The notes under the pieces were generated by a model. It saw only the letters and a program-made list of their open reading frames with translations. It did not search any database and was not told the DNA's origin. DNA of 64,000 bases, from assembly GCA_020809705.1 (NCBI GenBank), contig CP085835.1, positions 2,232,001 to 2,296,000 of the forward strand, in the 5' to 3' direction. This DNA is from Calonectria ilicicola. Lineage: Eukaryota > Ascomycota > Sordariomycetes > Hypocreales > Nectriaceae. Shown piece after piece: positions 11,971 through 24,046 of this stretch (position 1 is the first letter of the stretch; each line of letters opens with the position of its first letter). Position numbers and translations under genes: made by a program.

Positions 11971-12620
11971 ACTAGCGAAAGAGACCGGATCGTGCTGCAA
12001 GCGGCTTACACGTTCAAAACCCAAAAGGTACCATACAACTTTTCCCCGCGAGATAATAAGCGGCTAATAACCTGAATAGACAAGAAACCATGGTTTGAGT
12101 TCGGTCCACCCAAAAAACTTAATGAGAGAAGCTTTAGAAAGCACTTCGACAATCCCAATTTCGACAACGTTCTACAATACGTTGAATTCCCACAAATCTA
12201 ACTGGATCAGGATGAAGAGGTCCTGGCTAGTGCACAAGCCCATTCAGCACCATCAACACCAACAAAAACACTGTGTTGAGCAATCAAGCATCTCGTTTTA
12301 CTCAATCTGGGAGAAAACAGGCAATGCAAACATGAAATCCTTTCTAATCTTTAGGTCCCCATGGAACCCCAGGATTTCAGACCCTGGGAATATTGATTTT
12401 TCCGTTCCGACAAACTTTCTCCGAGAACCCTTTGGACTTTCACACAATCACTACCATCAGGGTGGCACGGGACGGCGCGTATATATGAGAACGCGTTGTC
12501 GCGTATTCTTCGCGCAGACTGTTTTCAAACGCTGCCCTTTGCAAACACTACAGAGGAATTTTTCTCCACACTCCTACCTCGAATCAAACAAATATTTTGC
12601 ATCCGCATCAAAGATCAGCC
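11971..12620. other. Intergenic / 5' region of ASCH-like gene
   Basis: A long overlapping frame crosses this stretch but shows no protein character and runs through the next gene in another frame. Probably promoter and 5' UTR of the downstream gene. Confidence 0.4.
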
Positions 12621-13097
12621 ATGCCTCAAAGAAAAGCAACCTACACAGATGTCATCCTTCCGATGCAAGACCCATATATGGCACAAATTATCGACGGGAC
12701 TAAAGATTACGAGTTTCGAAAGTATCGACTCAAGCCTACCGTGAAGAGGATTTGGTTCTACGGCACTGCACCTCATTCTGCCATCACTCATATTTGCGAA
12801 ACATTGCCGGCGCGAACCAGAAATCCAGGCGATGTACCATTGAACGAAGGTGGTTTGGGCAACCACGAATTCAACAACAACCACAAAGACTGGGAAGGCT
12901 ACGACTTTGCCTACAAGATGGTCTCCGTCTATGAGCTTCGACAACCCATTGCCCTCAGCGATATGAGGGCCATTCATGGCTTCAAGTCAGCTCCACGAGG
13001 AATGGTTTATTTACCTAGATCCATTCAAAGCTCCATCAGCTGGAAGCATCAAATCATATACTTACCTCATTGTAGGTGTTCAATAGAAAGGAACTAG
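12621..13097 (+). CDS. ASCH/PUA-like domain protein
   Basis: 158-residue frame from ATG 12621; an in-frame ATG eight codons upstream at 12597 is possible but adds no conserved sequence. Residues 10-40 read DVILPMQDPYMAQIIDGTKDYEFRK (in two conserved blocks: L-P-M-Q-D-P-Y and G-T-K-D-Y-E-F-R-K), the classic start of ASCH domains, then VKRIWFYGTAP, a typical second strand. The mid-part (EGYDFAYKMVSVYELRQPI) and APRGMVYLP complete a beta-barrel of the PUA-like superfamily. Such domains bind RNA or modified bases; the specific role here is unknown. The last ~25 residues look unlike coding sequence, so a missed intron near 13050-13080 is possible. It converges on a tRNA-synthetase-like gene. Confidence 0.65.
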   Translation: MPQRKATYTDVILPMQDPYMAQIIDGTKDYEFRKYRLKPTVKRIWFYGTAPHSAITHICETLPARTRNPGDVPLNEGGLGNHEFNNNHKDWEGYDFAYKMVSVYELRQPIALSDMRAIHGFKSAPRGMVYLPRSIQSSISWKHQIIYLPHCRCSIERN

Positions 13098-13892
13098 AGG
13101 GTGCGCTGCCAGTAGAAGATTAGGAGTGTTTATGCCATCAATTGACTTACTAGAACATTAAGCTTTTCGCACTTCTTATTCCATTTTAACTGGCTTTCAA
13201 AGTGTCGCGGAGGTCTTCTCACCTTGATGAACCGTGTAACCTTCTTTTTTCTTAGCCAATTGAAAAAGAATACCAAATCCTACAAGGGTTAAACAGCCAT
13301 CAAGATTGTTCCAATTTGAATCAAGCTCACTGGTCTACCTTGATATCGTAGGTCTATGTGAATACCCAAGACCCAGAGCCCACTCAGATGACAGAAAACA
13401 AAATTATATCAACTTTTATCTAGGTTTTCTTTTTAGATCATGGATCAAAAACTAAGTACATTTGTATCTGCTACCTTGGTGGCACTTCTGGGAGCAGTCC
13501 TTGTCTGCTACTTGTTTTAAATTCACAAAAGTAAATATTGAACTAAATAATTATAAAAACATTTATAAATTTATTTATTTCCTCATTGTTATTTTATTTA
13601 TTTTCCTCCCTTCTTGTAACGACATTGAGCCAGTGTCATTTACACAGCCTCAATTAATTACAACTAACGCGGTTTCAAGCCTTTGCTTCCATAATAGTAT
13701 ATCCAGTTTGGTGGCTGGGATAAAACTGAACACTTGTCAACTGGATGGAATGGCCTGGTTAAACATGTAACCGACCGCTTTATAATTAACCCATTTTGGA
13801 TGATAGTAAAGGAAAGTATTTATTTGATAAAGCTCAAACTTTTATTGGACCTTGTTCTTTTCTAGCGCAATTTTCTCTATTTTTGACTACTG
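13098..13892. other. Intergenic, AT-rich, with a 26-codon hydrophobic ORF
   Basis: AT-rich gap between converging genes. At 13440-13520 (+) a 26-codon ORF (MDQKLSTFVS then VALLGAVLVCYLF) encodes one hydrophobic segment right after a pyrimidine-rich CTTTTTAG. It could be a microprotein, the last exon of an unseen gene, or chance. No other feature seen. Confidence 0.25.
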
Positions 13893-14986
13893 CTAATGAA
13901 TGATTCCCAGTGCAGGTCTCTTCTGCTGAAAAAGGAGGTGTAGATAATGAAGGCTATAGCCCCGAAACAGACGATAAGGCTCATCGACCCAAAGCTCAAT
14001 TTCTCTCCAAAGAACATGTAGCTCCTTTTTTTCACGCATTAGAACTCGATAGTTCAGCAAATACTCCTGTCCAGCTTCCTTCAAGTAGTCGTAAGCAGTC
14101 TCCTGCAAGTAAAGCGACTTAGAAACTTTAGACCCAGACCAATCTGAGATCAAAGGGGTATAAACAATGAGTATCGGTTTGGACAAAAACCTCCAAAGCA
14201 ATTGCTCTTGCCAAAAGCCTGCATAGTCACTTCCGCAGATCTCGATATAGTTGTGTGATACCCCTTGATAGAACCTACCAAGCACAAGATTGAACAGTTG
14301 GCAATTGAATTGGAAATGATGACTGTCGTTTTCCGTTTGACGTTTGAATCGACCATGCTCTGGACACTCAAACGATACCCAGGATCCATCTTGGGAGTAA
14401 ATGTTTTTGACGCCGTACTTGTCAACAAGACCGCATTGGGGGCAAGAAGACCGAAGTGCTAGTTACTTGGTTCGAGGCGCTAAGCTTGCACTGAACAATT
14501 CACGCTCCAAGACGATATCTCGAATGACAGCACCAATTCCATCGCTTTTTAAAAACTCCTCCTCAAGTCGAATTTGACACGGGACATCATATCTTGCGGA
14601 AAGAGCATCGACCACCTGCTGATAGTCTGAAAGATATTCCTGGAATTTCCCGGTATCCCGAAGACTGATTTGATAAGTAACACCATCAATGACCTTTTGC
14701 TCCCCTTTGGCTCTGTCCCATAGGTCACAAATGACCAACACTTCGCTTCCAAGATCTTGCAGTCTTTTTGCTACCACAAACGCGAGTCCTATACTGCACA
14801 GCGTTCCGACATGGGGCGAAGAGTTGGGTTGAATGATGATGTTGATTTCTGTGTGGGCGTCCGGGTGTGGAAGGAGCGATTTCAGATACTTCGGGTACTC
14901 ACTCATAAATACGTAAGACCCACCCCCAAGGCATGATGGGAGGCAAGATCGTACGGAATGAGTTGAGTGTTGGGCTGGCTACCCAT
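13893..14986 (-). pseudogene. Class I aminoacyl-tRNA synthetase-like protein, disrupted
   Basis: A Rossmann-type class I synthetase core is clear: IIIQPNSSPHVGTLC contains a variant HIGH motif (PHVGT), followed by DLWDRAKGEQ and DTGKFQEYL. Next come a CPQCG and CPEHG pair (likely zinc site), then a KMSKS variant in SDWSGSKVSKSLYL. The frame is interrupted by TAA at 14463-14465 (after LAPRTK, before LALRSSCPQCG), with the downstream part in the same frame; CAA to TAA would explain it. A second problem lies at about 14905: the likely N-terminus (MGSQPNTQLIPYDLASHHAL, ATG 14986) is in another frame and needs one extra base to join MSEYPKYL at 14906. No anticodon-binding domain is visible, so even an intact copy would be a stand-alone catalytic paralog. 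Substrate unknown. Confidence 0.75.
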
Positions 14987-17193
14987 GATGTTTCCAAAAG
15001 AAAAGAAAAACAAATTATGCCGAGACGGAATCAGAGCTGAAAATCTCTGAACGGTTTGGTTATTTGGTGATGCACTTGGACCAGTGCCGGAGGGCATATT
15101 AAGTAATAAAATACGCCTTCAAATATTCTGAATTACGTGGTATCACTATTGAAAAAAGACCATCCCCTCGGTCAATTATTTGAAACACGGTGGGCCAGTG
15201 ATAGTTGCACTGTGACATAAATTTTTGTATCATGAAACAAACCGACGCTCCCATCGTGCAAGCATGGCTAATTGGAGTAGCACGGATGTAATCAAGACAT
15301 GCTGACGCGTAACGAGGCCCTCCAGAATTCCCAGCCAAGATTGATGCCTACCCTATATTCAAGGGCGCTGAGGAAAATGTGTGATCCACTCCCACTCTTC
15401 TCTTAATTGTGTAGCACGGGCAAACCACGTGGTTAAATGTTTGTTGGATCATCTGCAAACATAATCTGGTCGTGCTTGTAGGACATGTAATCCCAGATGA
15501 TCTATTTGTGGAGCGGAGCTGGTTTCCTTGATTGTGCTGGAAACGCATCAGCTTTCTGCCCTCTTGAGTTGCTGTAGCATGACACAACTAGTCACATGTA
15601 ATTGGAATCAAATCACGTGAAATAATGATGACGATATATTGTTTTACAGCTGTTATCGTGCGGATTTTAAATGTATGCGAGCTTGACACATTATTTCATT
15701 TAGATATCTTTCGTAACAAGCATCCCCTCACAAATTCTTGAATGATCGAAAAGGTTTTGTTACGGCGGATAATGGCGACACACACTGTTCACCATCCGAA
15801 ATCAATGAGTGGTCATGATACAGCAGACAATTTAAATAAAGCAAGCTGTTTGGTGTAACTCGCTTGCTGGCTTGAGAAGACCTACACCCTCCATAATTCA
15901 TCTCGACGCCAAGTTGTCTGCGAGACCTGTTTGATTAGCTTCGTCAGATTCGATCTGACAAGGTGGCCCACAAAAGACACGTAGTAGACATCTTAGCGTG
16001 TTAGGAATATATCTTAACCATTGAATAGGTTTTTTTTTTTTTTTTTTTGGCCTCAATGAGAGTCTGAGCAAGGTTAGACATGAAGCATTTACGTTAGTAT
16101 TGCTGATGAGAATTGGCTCTGCCCAATCACCGCATTTGGGGTACCCACTCAGACTCACTCCGAAAGTTCGGCCGGTTGGTAGGACCGGGTTCCGCCTTGT
16201 TGGCAAAAGATCTTCTAAATAGCTAGGATTAGATGCACAAAGCCTTGTTTGCTGCGTTTGATCTCTGTGTGGGAAACGTGTTTGATGGGGAACGGGCACT
16301 AGCTTGGTCCATTGTACTCTAAGGCTCATGAACTGATGTTCAAGTCCCTCATGGTGATAGGAAGAGTTTGGTTGATATGGTAACATATTTTTGTCATACG
16401 TCTTGTCCCCCTTTCGATGATCTTATTGTGTTCTTGCGCTAAACACGATTTGATCATGAAGTCGGCGTCTACCTCTTGATTGTTCGGGGAATGGTATGCC
16501 GTATGTAAGCTGGTGGCATGGTTTATATTGCCTGTATCCACTTCGGCGACCAAAGCCCAAGTGCTAACGGCGAGCAGACGAAAAGAGGTCCGTGTGCGGG
16601 GGCGGACTAACGAACTTGGGAACTAGACAAAGTTTGTCGGGGACCACTTAAACCACCAGTCATTCTCATGATCAGTGTCTTGTTCACACCCGTGCTCGAT
16701 TGAGCAATATGCCAAGGCCCAGCGTAGCATGCTGTGCTCTCAAAGCAGGGAAGGCTGTATTCCCAAATCCTTCGCATTATGTTGCATCAGGATGGGGAGC
16801 ATCTGTTTCATTTTATGCAGGAGTTCCGCGTATCTATTCCATTGAGGCTCAACTGTCAAAACAGGCACCCGCAGATCAATTGTGGGTGTTGTGTCTTGGT
16901 GTGGGCCAAAACTCGCACTACTGGTCGATTCGGTGACTGACAAAAGGACTAAATATTTGCTTTTATCAATCCGATGGTTCCGGACAGTAGGCGTTGAATG
17001 ACACCGACTATGGGCGCTGAATGACATCCGTAGCTAACTTAATATGATTATTCAGGTAGACCGCTAGCGTCCTCGTGTTTAAAATCATTCACTTGCTCGG
17101 CCGTGGCCGAATTTGACTGTCCCAGTTCTCTCGCGCTTCCACAACGTTGTGCATCAAGATCAACCAGTTTTCAGTTTTCAGATACCCGTCAAA
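14987..17193. other. Long intergenic stretch
   Basis: Contains a 19-T run at 16030-16048 and CACGTG-type words at about 15430 and 15613. A 162-codon minus frame at 15898-16386 reads partly protein-like (SYLEDLLPTRRNPVLPTGRT) next to a plausible donor GTGAGT, but I cannot assign it and it ends in a poly-K artefact of the T run. Nothing else supported. Confidence 0.35.
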
Positions 17194-19200
17194 ATGAGTT
17201 CCCACGGCACTCAGGACACCGCTAGAGAGCTGGACTCTGGCGATGTCGAGATGAATCATGTCAGCACCCAGCACCTCACAAACGATCTTGTCAACACCTT
17301 CTCCTGGAAAAACCTCGAAGTCGTTGTGAAAGACAGAAAGACCAAACAGCCTCTATCCATTTTGTCCCAGGCATCCGGCATCGTCAATGCGGGCGAGATG
17401 CTTGCCATTATGGGCCCCAGTGGCTCCGGCAAAACAACTCTGCTCAACGCTCTAGCACATAGAGTCGCTGCTGCTGGTGCCAGGACAACCGGCGACATCC
17501 TTGGAAATGGCCAACATATGAGCCTCCAAATGATTCGCGATTTGTCAACCTATGTCGAACAGGAAGATGCTCTGATTGGTAGTCTTACAGTCCGAGAGAC
17601 TGTCATGTTTGCTGCAAGGCTTTCGCTCCCAAGGTATTTCTGCTGCTTCATCCAAATCATGACTCCACTAACACGATGACAGTAATGTTTCGAGAAAGGA
17701 AGCGTATCAACGAATCGACGATCTCATCGCGAGCTTTGGACTTCAGTCTCAGGCTCATACAATAGTTGGTACCCCCATCAAGAAGGGGCTCAGTGGTGGT
17801 CAAAAGAAGCGACTTGGTGTGGCTAGTCGTCTGGTTACAAACCCCAAGATACTCTTTCTTGATGAACCTACCAGTGGGTTGGATTCTGCCCTCAGCCTTG
17901 AGGTTATAAGCTACATCAAGGAGATTGGTCGACGAAACAAGGTAGATCCCTTCTCATGTCTACATATTCCCGCATTAGCTAACCGCCGTTGTAGTTGCTT
18001 ATAATAGCTTCTATTCATCAACCATCTTCTTCCACATTCCAACAGTTTGATAAGCTATGTCTCCTCTCGAACGGAAAGACTTGCTATTTCGGTCCCGTCA
18101 ACGAGGCTCCTGCCTACTTCAGCGCCCACGGCCATACCATTCCTCCTGAGACGAACGCTGCCGAGTTTTATCTTGAACTCATAAACACAGACTTGGACAA
18201 GAACGGTGAGGTTGTGAGCCGCACAAACGCCGTCATTCAAAGCTGGGTGGATTCTTTCCAAAGGACAGCTCTTGATGAGACCATCGCAAAGGTAGAAACT
18301 GAGAAATCTGTTGATTTGAGTCGGCAAAAAATTCTCAGGCCTAACCCTACGACTGTCCCAATGACTCTACTCTACAGATCTTGGATCAAGTCATACCGAG
18401 ATGTTGTTGTGTACGGCATTCGCGTTGTCATGTATCTGGGTCTAGCAATCATGATGGGTACTGTTTTCCTGAGGATGAAAACGGAGCAAAAGTACGTTCA
18501 GCCATACATCAACGCAATCTTTTTTGGTGGCGCATTCATGTCGTTCATGGCTGTTGCCTACGTTCCTGCCTTCTTGGAAGACCTGCATACCTTTTACCAG
18601 GAACGTGCCAACGGTTTGGTCAGTCCTCTCTCGTTTATGACTTCCAACTTCATCATCGGTCTTCCTTTCTTGTTTCTCATCACCATCATCTTCTCTGTTG
18701 TTGAGTACTGGCTTTCTGGTTTCCGACCAGATGGAAGTGCTTTCTTCAAGTGGGTCATGTGGCTGTTCCTTGATCTTGTGGCTGCCGAGTCGCTTGTCGT
18801 CCTCGTATCCACCATCTTCCCCGTTTTCGTGGTAGCGCTGGCCATTTCAGCCTTTGCAAACGGCCTGTGGATGTGTGTAGACGGGTTCCTCGTGCCTATG
18901 GGCACATTGAACGCCTTTTGGAAATACGTCTTTCACTACATTGACTATCAGGCATATGTATTTCAAGGCATGATGGTCAATGAGTTTGCTAAACGCATCT
19001 ACGAATGTGCCAAGGTGGCAGGTGGGTATCAATGCATGTATTCCAGTGATTTGAACTCAGAAGGCAAGATGCGTGGTACAGCCGTCCTTGAAAATCTCAG
19101 CATCAAGACTGGGAGGGAGGGTACCTGGGTTGGCATCACCATTGGCATCATTGTTGGATATAGAGTCTTGGCATACCTCGCCCTGGTTCTGCGAAAGTAA
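17194..19200 (+). CDS. ABC transporter, ABCG (White/WBC) half-transporter
   Basis: Three exons, 17194-17633, 17683-17941 and 17995-19200 (introns of 49 and 53 bases); 634 residues. ABC domain first: Walker [10 protein letters not shown] at 74-82, signature LSGGQKKR at 183-190, Walker [14 protein letters not shown] at 203-215, then ASIHQPS with the switch His right after the second intron. The C-terminal membrane domain has about six helices (from [20 protein letters not shown] to [17 protein letters not shown]), and a Cys-containing loop ([15 protein letters not shown]) before the last helix is typical of ABCG proteins. Reverse NBD-TMD order and half size place it with ABCG half-transporters, which dimerise in the membrane to move lipids, sterols or small hydrophobic molecules. 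The start is the first ATG in frame after a leader without conservation. All catalytic motifs are intact. Substrate unknown. Confidence 0.95.
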
Positions 19201-20124
19201 CAACTCAGGTGAATCACCAATATCTTATGGTCTTTGCATTACAATTCTGGCCCGCCTTCAAGAAAGGTGATTCTCAAAATCTCTGAGTCTCATCACAATT
19301 ATTTCGATTTTATACCTTTCCCTAATTCTCATTATTCCATCAGTTTCTTTCATTAGATCGCAGCCAAATAGTTATTATAGTCTATAAATACAGTCTTAGT
19401 AAATCATCAACGTTGCTGTCCGATTTCTCGAAGTATGGGTCCGATATTTGAAAGCATTATCCATCCTCTAGATCGAGGCTATTCCCAAAGCCGCTTGAAC
19501 CAAAATTACCTACCAGACTTATCCCAAAATTGATGATTCACCCCAGATACGGAAGCGGAATCATTGTGGCTGCACTTGTGGCGCTTCGCCTAAAACTTTT
19601 GTGCGGGGTCAGGTCTTGCTCCAACCATCAGAGACTCAGTATGACCAACAATTCCGAGTGAATGGGGCAAAAGAATTAAATAGTTTCGACCGCCTTCTAC
19701 GAGATCTATCATTTGGTATGAGGCTTCATGCAAGTGCAATCAAGAACAGTATTCGCAAGTAACCTTCTCTAAAAGTCTTTTTAAGTTTGTTCCAAGATCG
19801 TTCGGCTCATGTCGTGAAAGTTTAAGACACACAGGCACGGTCATATCGCTATGGGCGCCACAAGCCTTAAGTTGGAGACTACCGCTCTTTGGTTGGTAAG
19901 ATCCCTGGTCGGTATGCAAGTGTAGGCTTGTGGCGCTCAACCGAGAATACTATGAAAGGGGCTGGGTAAAAGCGCACATTCCCCCAAATCCCATCTCTGT
20001 AACCTTTTTGAATCATCTCATGTTCATTATTAGACAAACGAAAATCGTCCCCTTGATGTCATAATTTCGTCATTCAACGCTTCTGCGACCACTCCATGCG
20101 CGCCCGGTCCCTCCATAACCGGAC
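19201..20124. other. Intergenic
   Basis: 3' region of the ABC transporter and promoter of the next gene. No ORF of note, RNA gene or repeat seen. Confidence 0.4.
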
Positions 20125-21363
20125 ATGTCAGATATTTCTACTGTGGGATATTTCGTCAGTCACTTTAAATCAATTGTCTTGCGGCCATACTGATTGAACC
20201 CTTAGATTGTGGAGTGGATATTCGTCGCAATATGCGTCCTTTTTATTGTCGCTCGGCTCGCCGTCCGCACATGGAAAAGATTATGGAACTTTTGGCTATC
20301 CGAAGTTTTACTTATTATTGCTGTAATGACATTCACTACTCTAGTCGCCGGCAGCACCTACACCTGGGTAAACAACCTAGAGGGCCCCGGTATCCGCCCT
20401 TCGTTGAGTGTTGTAAAGGTGCGTTTGACTCTCAGTTCCAAGTCATGACTAACTAGTCATCAAGTGGGAATGGTCTGTCTACCTAATATACGATCTAGGA
20501 TTTTATTTCCCACGATTTAGTCTCCTGGCATTCTATAATGAACTTTTCCCTATTTCGGAAGAAGGGCTTAGAAAATGTCTTTATCTCGTCACAGCGTTCA
20601 ATATCAGCGCCTTCATCGCTGTTGCGATGGTGAATTTATTTTGGTGTGGATTGCCAATATCGCAAAATTGGTATATGGACCCAGAAATGTTCTATCCATC
20701 TTTCTATTCGACTAACATGATCAATTTCTCAATCTTAGGGATCTTCGAGGTTGTTCGGTATTGAAATTTGTGGAAGTGGTCCAAGTTACTTGGCCTATTG
20801 GCCTGACCGCTGAGTTGCTTGGTGAGATGCTCAGTTGCATATATTTTTTCTGTCGCTAACGTTTTCCAGTATTTGTGTTGCCATTTGGAATGCTTCGAAC
20901 ATTAAAAGCAACCCCAAGAAATGAAAAAGTTGCTCTCGGCTGTCTCTTCGAGATCGGGATTATTACGATTGCAATGAGCATTGCCCGATTTATCTTGACC
21001 TCGCAGTCGATTTATACTCGAAATAAGGGTAAGCTTCGTGAGTTCTAATATAATTTCCAACTGTAATATTGATTTTATATAGCTGTTATTGGCTCAGCAG
21101 AAATAGTTAGCCAGATTGTTGTGTGCGCAGTGCCAGCACTACGACCACTGCTTCCCTTTATCGCCACGGGTTGGACCAGACTTTCAACTCTTGCGACAGG
21201 GACTGACACACAGACCGAAGAAGATGAAAGAACTCTACATGGTTCATTTAGCGCAAGAGGGGGAAGGGAAAAAGATGGAAATCATTCAAATAGAGAAAAC
21301 ATGGCCGAGCTTGCAGTATGGCATTCTCAAGAAGACATGACCCAGGATTTACCAACCCGCTGA
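20125..21363 (+). CDS. Fungal rhodopsin-like (PTH11-related) integral membrane protein, copy 1
   Basis: Six exons: 20125-20154, 20206-20418, 20465-20670, 20739-20821, 20870-21028 and 21083-21363, all in frame; 323 residues. The order of hydrophobic segments and the words YDLGFYFPRFSLLAFYNELFP, VNLFWCGLPISQNW and GLTAELLVFVLPFGMLR match the fungal rhodopsin-domain family (PF20684), seven-helix membrane proteins related to PTH11-type receptors. The cytosolic tail is hydrophilic and Thr/Glu/Arg-rich. The first exon (10 codons) is the least certain part; its intron uses GTCAGT as donor. A paralog with matching intron phases and identical exon 3 length (206 bases) lies at 26580-27863 in the same orientation. 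Likely a plasma-membrane sensor or transporter-like protein; ligand unknown. Confidence 0.8.
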
Positions 21364-24046
21364 TCGTGAAAAACGGTCACTAGATCTACATTAACATGGT
21401 TTTTAATTATGCCTTTAGATATGAATTACCAGGGCGATCAAAATCCCTTTTGGAGTGCAGCCAATCACCCTACATCAGCCATTCACGGCCCTGAACACAC
21501 TAGCTTCCTCCTGCAAAATAATTTTGTTCAGCAACACCGAACTATTCAACTATGACGTGCTTAATCACAAAAGCATTTTGGATATCATAACAAACCCGTC
21601 GGTCTATCTCAGAAAATACTTAATCCAGACCAAACGGAATTCTATCATTACGGAAAACTACATCAATTCCGACTAAGATGTTGTGATTTTGGTGCTGGCA
21701 CGCAAATTTATTCAATGCAAAGTCTGATCTAGATTGAACATTTTTGTTCCAGATTTAATGGAACCCTGACCTTGAAACGGCGTGAATAACGCACTGATTA
21801 AGCTTCCAAAATACCGAACATAACCCTATATTTCCGTTCAATTACCGCTCTGTTCGTTCCCCAGCATACATGCGCCTAACCTTGGCTTAACTGCCCTCAT
21901 CAATGCCGCACACCTTGTCATCGAACTAGGGGATAAAGTAAGGCATATTGTGTCTGTCCAAGTCACAATTTTTGATGGTGGAATTCATATTATGAGTGCA
22001 AAGATAATTGTTCGATAAAATTTAGGTGGTTTTGAAGCGGTTTGGAAATTTTTAAATTGGTCACCGTTGCAGGAAAGAAGGCCAGACACCTTTATACCCG
22101 GGGCTGTCAATAGCAGTTTCAAATATAGAGCTAGTTTTGGGGAGATATTACAAGTTATTCAAACTAATACTTCTACTCCCTAAAGGAGCTTTTTGTCGGT
22201 GTCACTTACTGCAACCCACCGAATTACATGAAATACGAACTAGAATGTTATTTGGTGGGAGATGATTCCCGATATTGCGTTGGATATGATTTCATAGATA
22301 TAATTACTGCATTTAAAATACATTTATGGTAAGAAGACCATGTAGCATGCATGCCCAGGAAGCTATGCATCAACCTCGTTCGTACCTTGAATACTTTGTT
22401 GGGGACGTGAGTTCGAACTCTTGACCCACCCGAAAAAGTTAGCTCCGGTCGGAGAATAGTTAGTCCGACTGGACCACTAGTCTTCGTGATGGGGGCGCTG
22501 GTCTCAACACTAAGGCATCGTGGCAGGCATCTTCCATCAACGTTTTTTTTTCACCCATTTTGAGGCTCCCTTTTGGAGGTACCGTTGGATTTAATGGCCC
22601 TGGTAATATTTCTGATTTTTATTTGATTAAATTGTGTTGGGCTTTGTTCATTTTCTTGCTCTATGAGCAGTTGATCTGCCCTACGCCTTCTCTCATAGCC
22701 CTTGCGGATAGCTGACCTTGAAAGGTTTTGGGCTGTGTTTGTGTTTTATACTACGCTCAACTCAGCCCCACTTCACTATGTTTTGGGAATGAGAGTAGAA
22801 ACAAGCTAAAAATGAAGAATCATTTCACCATTACATCATTCTTGTAAAAATCTTCACGCATGAGCAGTGACCCGCAACATTTAACGTCGACTTCGTACGT
22901 GTTTCTCATGATTTTTTAGCAATGACTTTAATCAAAGCTTCAAAAGTGCTTTTGGAGCGCTGGATCCCATTGGCAAAGTAGGTGAAGTCAGCAATGGTGG
23001 GGAGCATCTACTTTTTTTTCATTGACACTACCCTACATTATAGATGCCACAGAATATGAATATGATGAGTCGGGCCTGTCCTAAGTCATATCTATGAAAT
23101 CAGATGCAGCCCTCCAACCACGGATAGCTTCGTTCATTTAATTCAGGCCCTTTGAAGCTTGTCATCTTCTCTTCTTCTATTACCTACACATGCATCTATG
23201 CCCGAAAGTGGCGGGCAAGAAAATTAGCATATTAGACTTTATTTTGCTTTGGTACCGATCCCTGTCAGCTATGATGGACCCTGTCTTAACAACAAGCCTT
23301 CGGAACCACCCGAGTGTGACAGCGAGCATGGTGCACCGTAATGCGCAAAAAGTATTGTTATTGTTATTTTTCATTGTAGCACTATCGCACAAGTTCACAA
23401 TGAGTGCTGCTCGTTTTTTTTTAAAGCTTTTGATCACTGATGCCAGTGCAATGTATTCAATCAATTTACTGGGCTCATCCCTTCTAAGAATTTACCAACA
23501 TCCGAGTATTCCGGAGTCAATTCACATCCAGCATGAAGCACAGACTACATCATGGAGCTAGATCGAAGGGAGAATCCCTCCTCAAAGTGATGAAAAGGGG
23601 CCACCCCCCAATTTCCGGACGACTTCGGAAAATTGGTCTGAATCTTCCGTAACATAATAAGCATACCAATAGGGTTAAAAGGCACATGGGCCCCCGTATG
23701 AGATATGTCAAGACCAGACATTCGAGAAATTCTAGCTTGGCATCTGGGCGGAGCAATGGGGCTCCGCACTACACCGGGAGCCGTGATTAGTGGAAAGATT
23801 ACAGCATGCTCCGGCGCTAGCCAGATGCACGAACAGCGAAACCAGGGGTGAAACACTCCGTCAATCCTATTCTAGTAATTGCACTATGGCAGCTCCGTCT
23901 TAGTATATTGATTGCTCGAGAATTTAAAAGAAGGGCGAAGTATGAAATAATCATGTTGTATTATCACATCGTGTCTTATAATATTTTTCTTTCAAATAAA
24001 CTGTCCTGCGAAAAAGCTTTCTAGGCTTTATCTTGAAGCTATCACC
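21364..24046. other. Long intergenic stretch
   Basis: AT-rich overall, without a convincing gene. At 22385-22510 there is tRNA-like vocabulary on the minus strand (TGGTCCAGTCGG then GTTCGAACTC), but the arms do not pair. The segment at 23940-24046 just upstream of the pectate lyase is AT-rich, as expected of a promoter and 5' UTR. Confidence 0.35.

Noticed and set aside
12095..12703. 202-codon frame as a gene
   Set aside because: Lacks protein character and overlaps the ASCH-like gene in another frame, with no conserved motif.
15898..16386. 162-codon minus frame as a gene
   Set aside because: Contains a poly-Lys run caused by a T homopolymer, and no family pattern; kept only as a note in the gap entry.
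22385..22510. tRNA gene on the minus strand (A-box and B-box like words)
   Set aside because: The T-arm and acceptor arm do not pair, and no full cloverleaf can be drawn.
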